Positions 34,845-46,106 of a stretch of 64,000 nucleotides of DNA are shown here, piece after piece. Origin of the DNA: Foliamicus sp963666765 (GTDB lineage Bacteria; Pseudomonadota; Gammaproteobacteria; Steroidobacterales; Foliamicaceae); NCBI GenBank assembly GCA_963666765.1, contig OY762933.1, positions 2,480,001-2,544,000 on the forward strand. Reading direction: 5' to 3'. Each line of letters opens with the position of its first letter. Position 1 is the stretch's first letter. Made by a program: the position numbers and the translations under genes. The notes under the pieces are model-generated. The model had not been told where the DNA came from and searched no databases. It was given only the letters and a program-made list of their open reading frames with translations.

Positions 34845-35831
34845 TTACGCGATCTTCCGGTGGCGCAGGATCTGATCCATGAGCGCCAGCCGGTCGAATA
34901 TCGTCCATTCGCGCGCCACTCGGCCGCCGGTCAGCCACCAGTGGGTGACGCCCATGATGAAAAGCGGTGCGCGCGCCGCCGGCAGCCCTTCGAACTCCTG
35001 CGTGTGTTCCGCCGCCGCGGTCCAGCGCGCCGCGAGCGTCCATCCGCCCCTGCCCCGGGGTTGCAGTCCGGCGTGGTCGACGCTCAGCCGCAGCACCTTC
35101 AGGCTCTCCCGCAAGGCTGCGTAGTGACTGAAGATGTCGCGCGCTCCGGCCACTTCCAGGTCCGAATCGCTCAGGACTGCGAACGGTGCGTAGGTGGCTT
35201 CGCAAGACTCTGACGGACCCTGCCAGAGACCCGGCAGAACCTTGCGGGCGAAGCCCCACGGATCCTGTTGCGGGTCCGGCGAAGTGGAATCGGCAGGGGG
35301 AGGGCGCCCATCCAGAACGCGCTGCCGTTCGTCGGCCAGCCACAGCAAGTGCTCCTCCGGGGGACTGCGGGCAGCTTCACGCCTCGCCACCTCCTGCGGA
35401 TCCAGGCCCAGTTGCCTCACCAGGCTCAGGTTGTCCCGAACGAGCCATTCCTTCGTGATCATTCCGCTTTTGACCACGCAGTCGGCGAAAACGCAGGCCG
35501 TGACTTTCTTGCCGGTGGCCGGGCCGTAGGGGTTGGCGCCCCGGCTGGTCATCGGGCTGCGGATGCGGTGCGAGGACAGCCATGCGCCGTCTTCAAGCGG
35601 ACTGCAGACCACATCCTCGCCGATTACCAGCCGGTCGGGGAAGGCGGCCTGCATGGCCCGAGTGTTCTCCGTGACCTCGCCCGCGCCCCGCATGATGCCG
35701 CCCAGCATGTGGATGCGCGCTTCGGGCCCGTAGTAGCGCATCACCAGTTCCGGGTTGCGGTCTTCCCAGATCTCCCGCGTGATGCGCAGGATGTAGTCGA
35801 CAATCTCCCCGGAGCTAGTGTGCTGTCCCAT
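34845..35831 (-). CDS. Double NTF2/SnoaL-like protein, subtype B
   Basis: 328 residues with two NTF2/SnoaL-like domains (about 1-150 and 195-320). It opens with GEIVDYILRITREIWEDRN and has NPYGPATGKKVTACVFADC in the first domain, matching the layout of the protein at 20409. The second domain ends with WWLTGGRVAREWTIFDRLAL. ATG 35831 is preferred to the GTG at 35873, which would overlap the Fic gene. It lies 156 bases upstream of the TonB receptor gene. No catalytic residues can be named. Confidence 0.78.
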   Translation of the reverse strand: MGQHTSSGEIVDYILRITREIWEDRNPELVMRYYGPEARIHMLGGIMRGAGEVTENTRAMQAAFPDRLVIGEDVVCSPLEDGAWLSSHRIRSPMTSRGANPYGPATGKKVTACVFADCVVKSGMITKEWLVRDNLSLVRQLGLDPQEVARREAARSPPEEHLLWLADERQRVLDGRPPPADSTSPDPQQDPWGFARKVLPGLWQGPSESCEATYAPFAVLSDSDLEVAGARDIFSHYAALRESLKVLRLSVDHAGLQPRGRGGWTLAARWTAAAEHTQEFEGLPAARAPLFIMGVTHWWLTGGRVAREWTIFDRLALMDQILRHRKIA

Positions 35832-35842
35832 AAGTTGTCGTT

Positions 35843-37015
35843 TCAATCTACCGGGTAGAGTCGCGGAAACCAACGTTCCACAACATCAAGCGGGAAGCCC
35901 AGGCGCACCGGCGCGCGCGGGCCCTTGGAAACAAGCAAGCCCTTATTCAACAGCGTAGTGAGGATCTGGCGACCTCGCCGTTCCTGGTAACCCGTGATTT
36001 CAGGCGCTTTCCCGCGCGCGAACTCTCCCATCAGCAGCGCTTCGCGCAGTAAGGACATTGAGCGCGCAGGCAGGCGCCCGGCCGCCACTTCATCATCGGC
36101 GTAGAGTTTCATCCGCCGCAATAATTCTCCGGGTTGCAGGAGCGAATGCATGAACTCGACCTGGTCGATGCAAGTTCGCAGGAAGAACGCGCAGAATTTT
36201 TCAAGCTGCGCCGCGGACCTCTCCCCGCGGCCGTCGTACTCGCCCTGCCTTGGCGCGTCGGCGCCCGCGAGCCTGTTCTTGTATTCGGTCACGTTTCGGG
36301 CCAGCCCACGCGATATGGACCAGAGACTGCTGCCGACGCCGGAGCGCAAGAGCATGGCGTGCGACATTAGACGCGCCACTCGTCCATTCCCATCGTAGAA
36401 GGGATGGATCCACAGGAATCTATGATGCGCCGCCCCTACCGCAATGATGGTCTGCGTCCTGGACAGCCAGTTTCTTGTATAGGCATTTTGAAAATGATTC
36501 AGAAAGCGCGGCAAATCCGCTGCCCGCGGAGCTATGTGCCGACCCACCGCCACTCCGCCATCGCGGATTTTTCCGGGCGCAACATGCACCTTCGCTCCTG
36601 TGTCAGGGTTTTCGAACCAGAGCAACTCGTCGGGCAACCGTTGGCAGAATTCCCGGTGAATCCACTGGAAATACGCAGTCGAAATTGGCAACTTCTGGGG
36701 ATCGTCACCGGAGTCAATCAATCTTTGAACCTCGATGTGCGCGCGAGCTTCCCGCTGCAGAACGCGCCTTTCCGGGTCCGGCGAGTACTGATTCTCCAGA
36801 GCTGCATCGATCTCCCGGGGGTGCGTATTGTGTCCCTCAATGAGATTCGAGTAGTAGCAATTCATGGAGCGCACGAGATCCCCGATGCTTTCTCGCACGG
36901 TATGTTGAATCTGCCCCGCAAGCTCGCTTGCCTTTCCTACGAGTTCTACGGCAAGGTCGGTTAGGCCGGCCTGAGCATCGCGAGGCAGCATTGGTTCCAT
37001 CATTCCCACATGCAT
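35843..37015 (-). CDS. Fic-family AMPylase (class II)
   Basis: 390 residues from ATG 37015. The Fic core motif HPFYDGNGRVAR is complete, including the catalytic His and the phosphate-binding GNGR. Near the N-terminus SNLIEGH fits the SxxxE(G/N) inhibitory helix of class II Fic proteins, so activity should be autoinhibited. A C-terminal winged-helix-like part (GYQERRGRQILTTLLNKG) follows. The frame is open to a TTG at 37054, but that lies on the expected transcription start of the promoter upstream, so a Met at 37015 or just after is likelier. Target unknown. Confidence 0.88.
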   Translation of the reverse strand: MHVGMMEPMLPRDAQAGLTDLAVELVGKASELAGQIQHTVRESIGDLVRSMNCYYSNLIEGHNTHPREIDAALENQYSPDPERRVLQREARAHIEVQRLIDSGDDPQKLPISTAYFQWIHREFCQRLPDELLWFENPDTGAKVHVAPGKIRDGGVAVGRHIAPRAADLPRFLNHFQNAYTRNWLSRTQTIIAVGAAHHRFLWIHPFYDGNGRVARLMSHAMLLRSGVGSSLWSISRGLARNVTEYKNRLAGADAPRQGEYDGRGERSAAQLEKFCAFFLRTCIDQVEFMHSLLQPGELLRRMKLYADDEVAAGRLPARSMSLLREALLMGEFARGKAPEITGYQERRGRQILTTLLNKGLLVSKGPRAPVRLGFPLDVVERWFPRLYPVD

Positions 37016-37056
37016 GGCGCCGCTTATGGTGCCGGTTGAAATGCCGGAAGTCAATC

Positions 37057-37087
37057 TATATAAAACAGTGACTTAGTAAATAATCAA
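37057..37087 (-). promoter_or_regulatory. Sigma70-like promoter of the Fic gene
   Basis: On the minus strand TTGATT (37087-37082) and TTTATA (37064-37059) are 17 bases apart, within an AT-rich stretch that stands out from the GC-rich surroundings. The rest of the 37055-37249 gap shows nothing further. Confidence 0.55.
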
Positions 37088-37249
37088 GCAGAATAATGGG
37101 CAAGTAAGTGCCGGTATTTGTGCCGGATCCTGAATTGACTTCTCCGTACCCCCTCGTTCAGTCCTGACGCCAGGATCAGTTGGGACCAGTTGTTGCGCCA
37201 CGTCTCAGGTGGCCGCTATATTGGCCGCCTTCCGGTTGGATGAGGCGGG

Positions 37250-38299
37250 ATGCCGGCTGTGAACTTGGTCACGAAAGAGCAGATGCGGGCGCGACTGGTT
37301 CGTTACCGGGAGCTGGTACCCTGCCGCACCGCGTTTATCGACACCCGCACGCCGGGTAGCGAGTCGAAGGAGAATTTCACCATCATCGGACCGGGCGTCG
37401 CCGAGAACCCGGACCAGCATGTGCACATACGCGAGCCGCACGGATTCAATATCGGCGCCGCGCGCCAGCCGCCCGGTTGCGTGAACTCCCAGCACAGCCA
37501 CGAGACTGCGGAAGTTTTCTGGATTCACTCCGGCCGCTGGCGTTTCATGACCGGCGAACATGGCGAGGACGGCGAAGTTGTGCTGGAGCGGGGCGACGTC
37601 ATCTCCATTCCTATTCACGTGTTTAGGGGTTTCGAGAACACAGGCAGCGGCGAAGGATTCATGTTCGCCGCGCTGGGCGGCGACGATCCCGGGCGCGTCA
37701 CCTGGTCCCCGTACGTGTTCGATGACGCGCGCAAGTACGGCCTTGTGTTGCTGGAGAGCGGCCGATTGATCGACACGCAGGCCGGCGAGACCGTCCCTGC
37801 CGACGAACCTGTCATGCCCGCGACGACGCCTGGACAAGTTGCGGAACTAAAGCGTCTGGACAGCGAAGCCCTGGAGTCATGCGTGGCACGCCGCTCCGAA
37901 ACGAAGGCCGCCGCGGAATCGGTTCTGGCAGGACAGGCTCGTTGCGGAAGCGTTACGGAATTTCCCCTTATCGGGAATCGTAACGAGGCGGAGGGCGTGC
38001 CCAAGGCCCCGCTGTCCTGGCATCATGGCTTTCATCTGCGGCGCATCCAGTTTGACCCGGGAGCCGCCTTGCCGCCTCATTCCCGCCTCGAAGAAGAAGT
38101 GTGGACCATTCACGAAGGCTGCTTGCGAGTTCGATTGGAAGCCCATGCACTTGATCTCGGTCCCGGCGACACACTGACGGTCCCCCTCGGCCTTGCTCGG
38201 TGCGTTGAGAACGCAAATCCGGAACCGGCGGAGGCTTTCGTGGTTCGCGGTGGCGACTCTCCGTCGCCCCCGCAGTGGCCGCCACGCAATAAGGTCTGA
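37250..38299 (+). CDS. Two-domain cupin protein
   Basis: 349 residues forming a bicupin. Cupin 1 spans about residues 60-145 with metal-type His in NSQHSHETAEVFWI and GDVISIPIHVFRGFEN. Cupin 2 spans about 255-335 with FDPGAALPPHSRLEEEVWTI and GDTLTVPLGLARCVEN. Ligands are better preserved in the first barrel (His, His, Glu, late His) than in the second. GAGGCGGG precedes ATG 37250. Dioxygenase (gentisate-type) or storage/isomerase roles are all possible; nothing in the context decides. It is convergent with the restriction gene. Confidence 0.78.
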   Translation: MPAVNLVTKEQMRARLVRYRELVPCRTAFIDTRTPGSESKENFTIIGPGVAENPDQHVHIREPHGFNIGAARQPPGCVNSQHSHETAEVFWIHSGRWRFMTGEHGEDGEVVLERGDVISIPIHVFRGFENTGSGEGFMFAALGGDDPGRVTWSPYVFDDARKYGLVLLESGRLIDTQAGETVPADEPVMPATTPGQVAELKRLDSEALESCVARRSETKAAAESVLAGQARCGSVTEFPLIGNRNEAEGVPKAPLSWHHGFHLRRIQFDPGAALPPHSRLEEEVWTIHEGCLRVRLEAHALDLGPGDTLTVPLGLARCVENANPEPAEAFVVRGGDSPSPPQWPPRNKV

Positions 38300-38308
38300 A
38301 AGTTCGGG

Positions 38309-39028
38309 TTACCTGAGCGCGGCTTGCCGTTTGTGTGCCATGCGTATGGCGTCTTCAAGCTTGTCCGGTCTGATTTCGTACCTTGCAAAGTCCTGAATGT
38401 TGTCTTTCCGCAAATGCAGTTGGCCCTCGCCAATGTTGCCGCGATGTTGCCCTGCAGAGTAGTACCTGTTTCTTGCGACTTCGTTCGAGGAAAGAACCCA
38501 ATATCGAATGACGTCACGCCAGACCGCTACCCACACGAAAACATCGCAACAATCAGGCTTGACCTGCTGGAAATTCATCCAGAATTCCTTATTCGAGTCT
38601 GAAGCAAGCGCCTTTACATAAAGCGGAGCGTCCACATTTGCGTCAACCGCGCGCGACGCCTTGACCTCCACACGAATGCCATCAAGGTAAAGATCGTATT
38701 GTCCCGAGTATTCCGGGTCGGATTTTCGGGATGGTTTTTGCAATTCCGGGACCAGTTCCTTCAGATGACCTTGCGCCCATGTTTCTCCGAAAGTCCGGGG
38801 CGCGCTGATCTCGAAAATATAGAGATACAGATTGCGGGCGAAGTAGCTGTCGCGCAGTTCGTGGTACCCATCCAGCGTAAGGACATCCATCGCGAGGAGC
38901 GTGGAAATCAGATATTCGTACTCGTTGAACGGATATACGGAAACTAGCGAATCAAGCCGGCTCCGAATCTCCTCCTGTTCGGGCAATTCCGCCAGTAGTG
39001 AATCGAGTTCTTCTCTGAGATGTTCCAT
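38309..39028 (-). CDS. Type II restriction endonuclease (PD-(D/E)xK)
   Basis: 239 residues from ATG 39028, immediately (4 bases) after the methyltransferase stop. Asp112, Glu121 and Lys123 in YDLYLDGIRVEVKAS form a PD-(D/E)xK nuclease site. The helical N-terminus (EEIRSRLDSLVSVYPFNEYE) is typical of small type II enzymes. The open frame upstream overlaps the methyltransferase and is not used. The recognition sequence cannot be read from the protein. Confidence 0.8.
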   Translation of the reverse strand: MEHLREELDSLLAELPEQEEIRSRLDSLVSVYPFNEYEYLISTLLAMDVLTLDGYHELRDSYFARNLYLYIFEISAPRTFGETWAQGHLKELVPELQKPSRKSDPEYSGQYDLYLDGIRVEVKASRAVDANVDAPLYVKALASDSNKEFWMNFQQVKPDCCDVFVWVAVWRDVIRYWVLSSNEVARNRYYSAGQHRGNIGEGQLHLRKDNIQDFARYEIRPDKLEDAIRMAHKRQAALR

Positions 39029-39032
39029 GGCT

Positions 39033-40019
39033 CTACAGTAGCGATCCTTGCGCGGTTTCCTGCGGCACACTTGCCTCTTCGTGTCGTGCGCCCGCCAAAT
39101 CGGTTTCAAACGGATGTCCGTTTTGCCATCCCTTGCGCCCGGTAGCGCGAAAGTGCTCAAGGCGCCTGATGGTGATCTCAGCGTAGATTGGATCAATGTC
39201 AATCGTGAAGCACTTTCTGTTCAGAATCTCAGATGCCAGCAACGTGGTGCCGGAGTGCGAAAAAAAGTCGATCACCAAGTCACCCGGAGCGGAACTCGCG
39301 CGAATGATTCGATCAATGCACTTGAGCGGCTTTTGCGCGTAGCAGCCGGAGATGTTCTCCTCCATCCGATAGAAGACTTGCTGGATATCGACCCATACGT
39401 TGCCTGCCCGGATCGTGTTCGACCGGCTCCTCTCCAAGTTTTCGGACATCTTGCCATTGATGCGTTTGTAGTAGCCGCGCAGAATCTTGGGGATATCCGT
39501 GTATTCGGCATCGACATTGAATGCTGGCTTGCCCTTGGTGTAATACAACAATTCCTGCCGAACGGCCATCCAGTTTTTCTGCGTGCCGTAACCGCGCTGG
39601 TTGCGCATGGTGATGAAGCTCCGCGTCTGGAGCGGGTGGTCGCGCATCATCAGCAGGAAGTCCGGCAGCGGTTGGAAGCCGTTGTTCTGATCCGCGCCCA
39701 TCCAGACGTAGAGCGATGCGTCGTCCGCCAAGGCTGAATATGTGTGGGACACCCACTTGCGGCACCAGGCAATGAACTCCGCGATGGTGCGCCGTTCCAG
39801 GGCGGCGGTGTTATACGGAGGATCATGAATCGCCAAGTGCGCACGTTCGTTATCCATTATCTTCGCTATGGCTTGCGGGTCCGTGGCGTCGAGGCACCCG
39901 ACGCGATGCCCGCTAACCCTGTCCACCCACACATCACCTGGCCGCAGTCGGCAATGCGGCTGAAGTTCTCCGCGTACTTCGGCCGATTCGTCAAGTCTGG
40001 GAAGCGGATTGTTTCTCAT
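39033..40019 (-). CDS. DNA methyltransferase of the R-M pair (amino-methyltransferase, beta-like order)
   Basis: 328-residue N6-adenine or N4-cytosine methyltransferase. The catalytic motif IV is HDPPYN (66-71). The SAM-binding motif I comes late (GDLVIDFFSHSGTTLLASEI), then DIDPIYAEITIRRLE, which is the beta-class order. GGGAG precedes ATG 40019. It forms a two-gene operon with the nuclease, which keeps the modification gene first and so protects the host. No controller gene is visible in the 182 bases upstream. Confidence 0.9.
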   Translation of the reverse strand: MRNNPLPRLDESAEVRGELQPHCRLRPGDVWVDRVSGHRVGCLDATDPQAIAKIMDNERAHLAIHDPPYNTAALERRTIAEFIAWCRKWVSHTYSALADDASLYVWMGADQNNGFQPLPDFLLMMRDHPLQTRSFITMRNQRGYGTQKNWMAVRQELLYYTKGKPAFNVDAEYTDIPKILRGYYKRINGKMSENLERSRSNTIRAGNVWVDIQQVFYRMEENISGCYAQKPLKCIDRIIRASSAPGDLVIDFFSHSGTTLLASEILNRKCFTIDIDPIYAEITIRRLEHFRATGRKGWQNGHPFETDLAGARHEEASVPQETAQGSLL

Positions 40020-40201
40020 GCAACTCCCACCCGAATCTGTCCAAGTTCCCCCGCAAAGGAATTACCGGGGGGAGTATATGTCGATTCCGATTCCGGGTTA
40101 CTGTGGCGAACGCCGAATTGACAGCTTGCCTCTCTGATGCTTTAGCGGCGACTCAGGGCATGTCCGGTGCCTCTTCCAGCATTGAATTGGTTGCGGCCCC
40201 C

Positions 40202-43057
<2,856 letters not shown>

Positions 43058-43118
43058 GGCAGCCCACCAATATAACCCTGCCGGCCCGTGCGGCGAAACC
43101 CGCGGGTTGACAGCCGCG

Positions 43119-43520
43119 TTACTTCGAGACTCTGTCCTTTGACGGTCCGGTCAACCGGTATGGGATGAACACGGAAACGGGGCCGCCGGCCCTGAAGTCC
43201 CGCGTATTGCGCGTCACCAGTGTCCGGTCTTCCTGAATCGCGATCGCTGCCTGAATGGCGTCGGGAAGCTTCCATGAGTAGGCGCGCCTCAGCCGCGCCG
43301 CAGCATCCGCCACTTCGACGGTAACGGGCAACGCCGCAAAACGGTCAAGCAGTTCCCGTGCCAGCGGCAAACCCGTCTCGGCAAAACCGGCAAGCGTTTC
43401 CGCACGGGTAATGACGGAAATGGCGCATTCGCTTGCGTGAGCGGAAAGAAACTCAGTCGCTGCCTCAACACCGTTGAAGTGATCGATCACGATGACCGAA
43501 TCGAGCAGATATCCCGGCAC
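43119..43520 (-). CDS. VapC-type PIN-domain toxin
   Basis: 133-residue PIN RNase. Catalytic acids are seen in LLDSVIVIDHF (Asp), TRAETLAG (Glu), KLPDAIQAA (Asp) and VTRNTRDF (Asp). The start is 3 bases after the antitoxin stop, so the two are coupled. The pair has been inserted between uvrA and ssb. Confidence 0.9.
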   Translation of the reverse strand: MPGYLLDSVIVIDHFNGVEAATEFLSAHASECAISVITRAETLAGFAETGLPLARELLDRFAALPVTVEVADAAARLRRAYSWKLPDAIQAAIAIQEDRTLVTRNTRDFRAGGPVSVFIPYRLTGPSKDRVSK

Positions 43521-43523
43521 AGT

Positions 43524-43772
43524 TCAGGACCATTCCTTGCGAATGCGCTCCTGGTATTCCAGGCCGTCCCCGTCCCGCCAGAGGCCGGCCGTTCGCTCCA
43601 GAACTTCCTCAAACGGCACGCCCGCGCGGCGCTGTTCCCTTTTTCGGAACTCGCTTACCGCCCGGCGAATCAGCGAAGACATGGACACACGGCGCACGGC
43701 CGCCTGCTGATCCAGCCATGCCTTCTGCCTGTCGTGCAAGCTGATTACGGTTCTGATCAGCGCTTTGCCCAT
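43524..43772 (-). CDS. Ribbon-helix-helix antitoxin
   Basis: 82 residues. The N-terminus LIRTVISLHDRQKAWLD followed by SMSSLIRRAVSEFRKR is an RHH DNA-binding fold. The C-terminal segment ending QERIRKEWS is the toxin-binding tail. The frame is open far upstream, but ATG 43772 begins the fold and lies next to a matching operator. Confidence 0.85.
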   Translation of the reverse strand: MGKALIRTVISLHDRQKAWLDQQAAVRRVSMSSLIRRAVSEFRKREQRRAGVPFEEVLERTAGLWRDGDGLEYQERIRKEWS

Positions 43773-43778
43773 ACGCCT

Positions 43779-43810
43779 TAATGATATCAATAAATCGGAG
43801 TAATGATATC
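43779..43810 (-). promoter_or_regulatory. Paired TAATGATATC operator of the RHH-VapC module
   Basis: TAATGATATC occurs at 43779-43788 and 43801-43810, each with a palindromic GATATC, 22 bases (two helical turns) apart and just upstream of the antitoxin start. This fits cooperative RHH binding. The remaining bases to ssb (43811-44058) hold no gene and should include the ssb promoter. Confidence 0.6.
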
Positions 43811-44058
43811 GCACGTGAATACGTTTCATCCTCCGGAAGGCGCGATACTTTTCTCGGTGCAGGAGTAACGACCCGCCGCGCGAAAGATAAAGACTGCGAC
43901 GAAAGACGATGCGTTTGCCGCATTTGCGCGAGCAGGCCCCCATTATGTTGGTACTCGCGGCAAATTTCGGGGGCGTTTGCCGTGAGGCTTCCGTCGAGTA
44001 ATGGCACAATAGTTGTGTTCCGGTGGAAGAAGGCCGGAATTGTTCGGGAGAGTGAGAA

Positions 44059-44532
44059 ATGCGTGGAGTAAACAAGGTGATCCTTGTAGGCAACCTGGGG
44101 CATGACGTGGAAGTCCGCCAGATGACGAACGGAAACCCGGTAGCGAACATTCGGATCGCCACAAACGAGCGATGGACCCGGCGGGACACCGGCCAGGTCC
44201 AGGAGCATACGGAGTGGCACAACGTGGTGCTGTTCGGGCGTCGCGCCGAATTGGCCCATCAATACCTGCAAAAGGGTTCGCGGATATACGTCGAGGGACG
44301 GCTGCGGACCCGTTCCTGGCAGGATCGCGAAGGCCAGGAACGGCGCAGCACCGAAGTCGTGGCCGATGACATGCAGTTTCTCGACAGGCGCGGCGGCGAC
44401 GGCGACTACGAGCAGCGCCGCTCCTCCCCGCCGGCGCAGAGCAACGCCCAGCGAAGCAGCTTTTCAGGTGCAGGTGCAGGTGCGGGTGCGGGCGCGGACT
44501 CCGACGTCATGGACGACGAGGTGCCCTTCTAG
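44059..44532 (+). CDS. ssb: Single-stranded DNA-binding protein
   Basis: 157-residue SSB used in replication, repair and recombination. The OB fold covers residues 1-110 (GVNKVILVGNLGHD, IATNERW, EWHNVVLFGRRAE, YVEGRLRTRSWQD). A Gln/Ser/Gly-Ala-rich linker with short AG repeats follows, and the acidic tip DDEVPF recruits partner proteins. The ATG has GGGAGAGTGAG upstream. Confidence 0.97.
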   Translation: MRGVNKVILVGNLGHDVEVRQMTNGNPVANIRIATNERWTRRDTGQVQEHTEWHNVVLFGRRAELAHQYLQKGSRIYVEGRLRTRSWQDREGQERRSTEVVADDMQFLDRRGGDGDYEQRRSSPPAQSNAQRSSFSGAGAGAGAGADSDVMDDEVPF

Positions 44533-44601
44533 CGCTTCGGGCCTCGCCGCGAGCTACGGCTTCCGGGGCCGCGGTCCTGCACCAACTCGATTCCTCAAGG
44601 C

Positions 44602-45942
44602 ATGAGCGGCAAACTCTTCATACGGACCTTCGGGTGCCAGATGAACGAGTACGACTCCGCGCGGATGGCGGACGTGCTGCGCGAAAGCCGCGGGTACACG
44701 CTTACGGGGGATCCCGAGGAGGCCGATGTCGTACTGATCAACACCTGCTCGGTTCGCGAGAAACCCCAGGAAAAACTGTTCTCCGAGCTCGGCCGCTACA
44801 AGGCGCTCAAACGCAAGCGGCCCGAAATGAAGATCGGCGTGGGCGGGTGCGTTGCAAGCCAGGAAGGCGAGGCCATAGGCAAACGCGCGCCTTACGTGGA
44901 CGTGATCTTCGGCCCGCAGACCCTGCACCGCCTACCGGGCCTGCTCGCGCAGTCGGCCACATGCTCCGGCCCGGTAGTGGATATTGCGTTTCCGGCCGAG
45001 GAGAAATTCGCCGAACTGCCGGCGCCGCAAAGCACTTCCCCCGTGGCCCACCTGTCGATCATGGAGGGCTGCAGCAAGTTCTGCTCGTTTTGCGTGGTGC
45101 CGTATACGCGCGGCGAGGAGATCTCCAGGCCGGTGGCGGACGTGCTCGCAGAGGCAATTCAACTGGAGCGCCAGGGCGTGCGTGAAATCAACCTGCTGGG
45201 CCAGAACGTCAACGGCTACCGTGGAGTTGCGCCTTCCGGCGGGCTTGAGGACCTGGCTGGATTGATTCGCTATGTATCGAAACTCGAGGGCATAGGCAGA
45301 ATCCGCTTCACGACCTCCCACCCCATGGAATTCGACGGCCGGCTGATCGACGCGTACGCTCGCTTCGAAAAGCTGCCTTCCTACCTGCACCTGCCGGTGC
45401 AGAGCGGTTCGGACAAGGTCCTTGCCCGCATGAAGCGGGGCTACACGGCGGATGAATACCGCGACAAGATCGCCCGCCTGCGGCGCGTGCGTCCCGGTAT
45501 CAGCGTGGCTTCGGACTTTATCGTGGGCTTTCCCGGCGAGACCGAAGAGGATTTCGCCGATACCCTGGCGCTGGTCGAGGACATCGGTTTCGACCAGTCC
45601 TTCAGCTTCATGTACAGCCCGCGTCCGGGCACGCCCGCCCAGAAGATGGAAGAGCAGGCGCCGCAGGACGTGAAGCTCAGGCGGCTTCAGCGGCTGCAGG
45701 CCCTGATCGGCAGCCAGGCGCGGCGGATCTCCAGGCAAATGGTCGATACTTCAAGGCGGATTCTTGTCGAGCGTCCGGCGCGGCGCGGCGAAGGCCTGCT
45801 GGCCGGCCGCACGGGCAACAATCGCTGGGTAAACTTTGACGGTCCGCCCTCGCTGATCGGGCGGTATGTCGACGTCGTGATTACCGAAGCCTTGCCCAAT
45901 TCACTGCGCGGCCGGCTGTTGCCGGAATCCCTTGCGGCCTGA
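44602..45942 (+). CDS. miaB: tRNA-2-methylthio-N6-dimethylallyladenosine synthase MiaB
   Basis: 446-residue radical-SAM methylthiotransferase that modifies A37 of tRNAs reading UNN codons. The N-terminal UPF0004 domain has the cluster cysteines in TFGCQMNEYDS, NTCSVREK and GGCVAS. The radical-SAM motif is GCSKFCSFCVVPYTRG (CxxxCxxC). A TRAM domain closes the chain. It begins the miaB-phoH-ybeY-corC run. Confidence 0.97.
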   Translation: MSGKLFIRTFGCQMNEYDSARMADVLRESRGYTLTGDPEEADVVLINTCSVREKPQEKLFSELGRYKALKRKRPEMKIGVGGCVASQEGEAIGKRAPYVDVIFGPQTLHRLPGLLAQSATCSGPVVDIAFPAEEKFAELPAPQSTSPVAHLSIMEGCSKFCSFCVVPYTRGEEISRPVADVLAEAIQLERQGVREINLLGQNVNGYRGVAPSGGLEDLAGLIRYVSKLEGIGRIRFTTSHPMEFDGRLIDAYARFEKLPSYLHLPVQSGSDKVLARMKRGYTADEYRDKIARLRRVRPGISVASDFIVGFPGETEEDFADTLALVEDIGFDQSFSFMYSPRPGTPAQKMEEQAPQDVKLRRLQRLQALIGSQARRISRQMVDTSRRILVERPARRGEGLLAGRTGNNRWVNFDGPPSLIGRYVDVVITEALPNSLRGRLLPESLAA

Positions 45943-46106
45943 GGCTATCCCGCGCCCTGAATAGTCAGACCCATACCCGCGAGCTTGTCCTCCGTCCCGC
46001 GAACAACGGCGCGCTGGCCAACCTGTGCGGGGAATTCGACAAACACCTGCGCCAGATCGAGCAGGGTCTGGACGTTCGGATTTCAAGCAGGGGCAACCGC
46101 TTCCGC

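Noticed and set aside
37205..37837. Minus-strand frame over the cupin gene
   Set aside because: Shadow frame; the plus strand has clear bicupin motifs and a ribosome site.
43058..43118. LexA (SOS) box upstream of uvrA
   Set aside because: Looked for a CTG-N10-CAG type site in the short gap and found none convincing.
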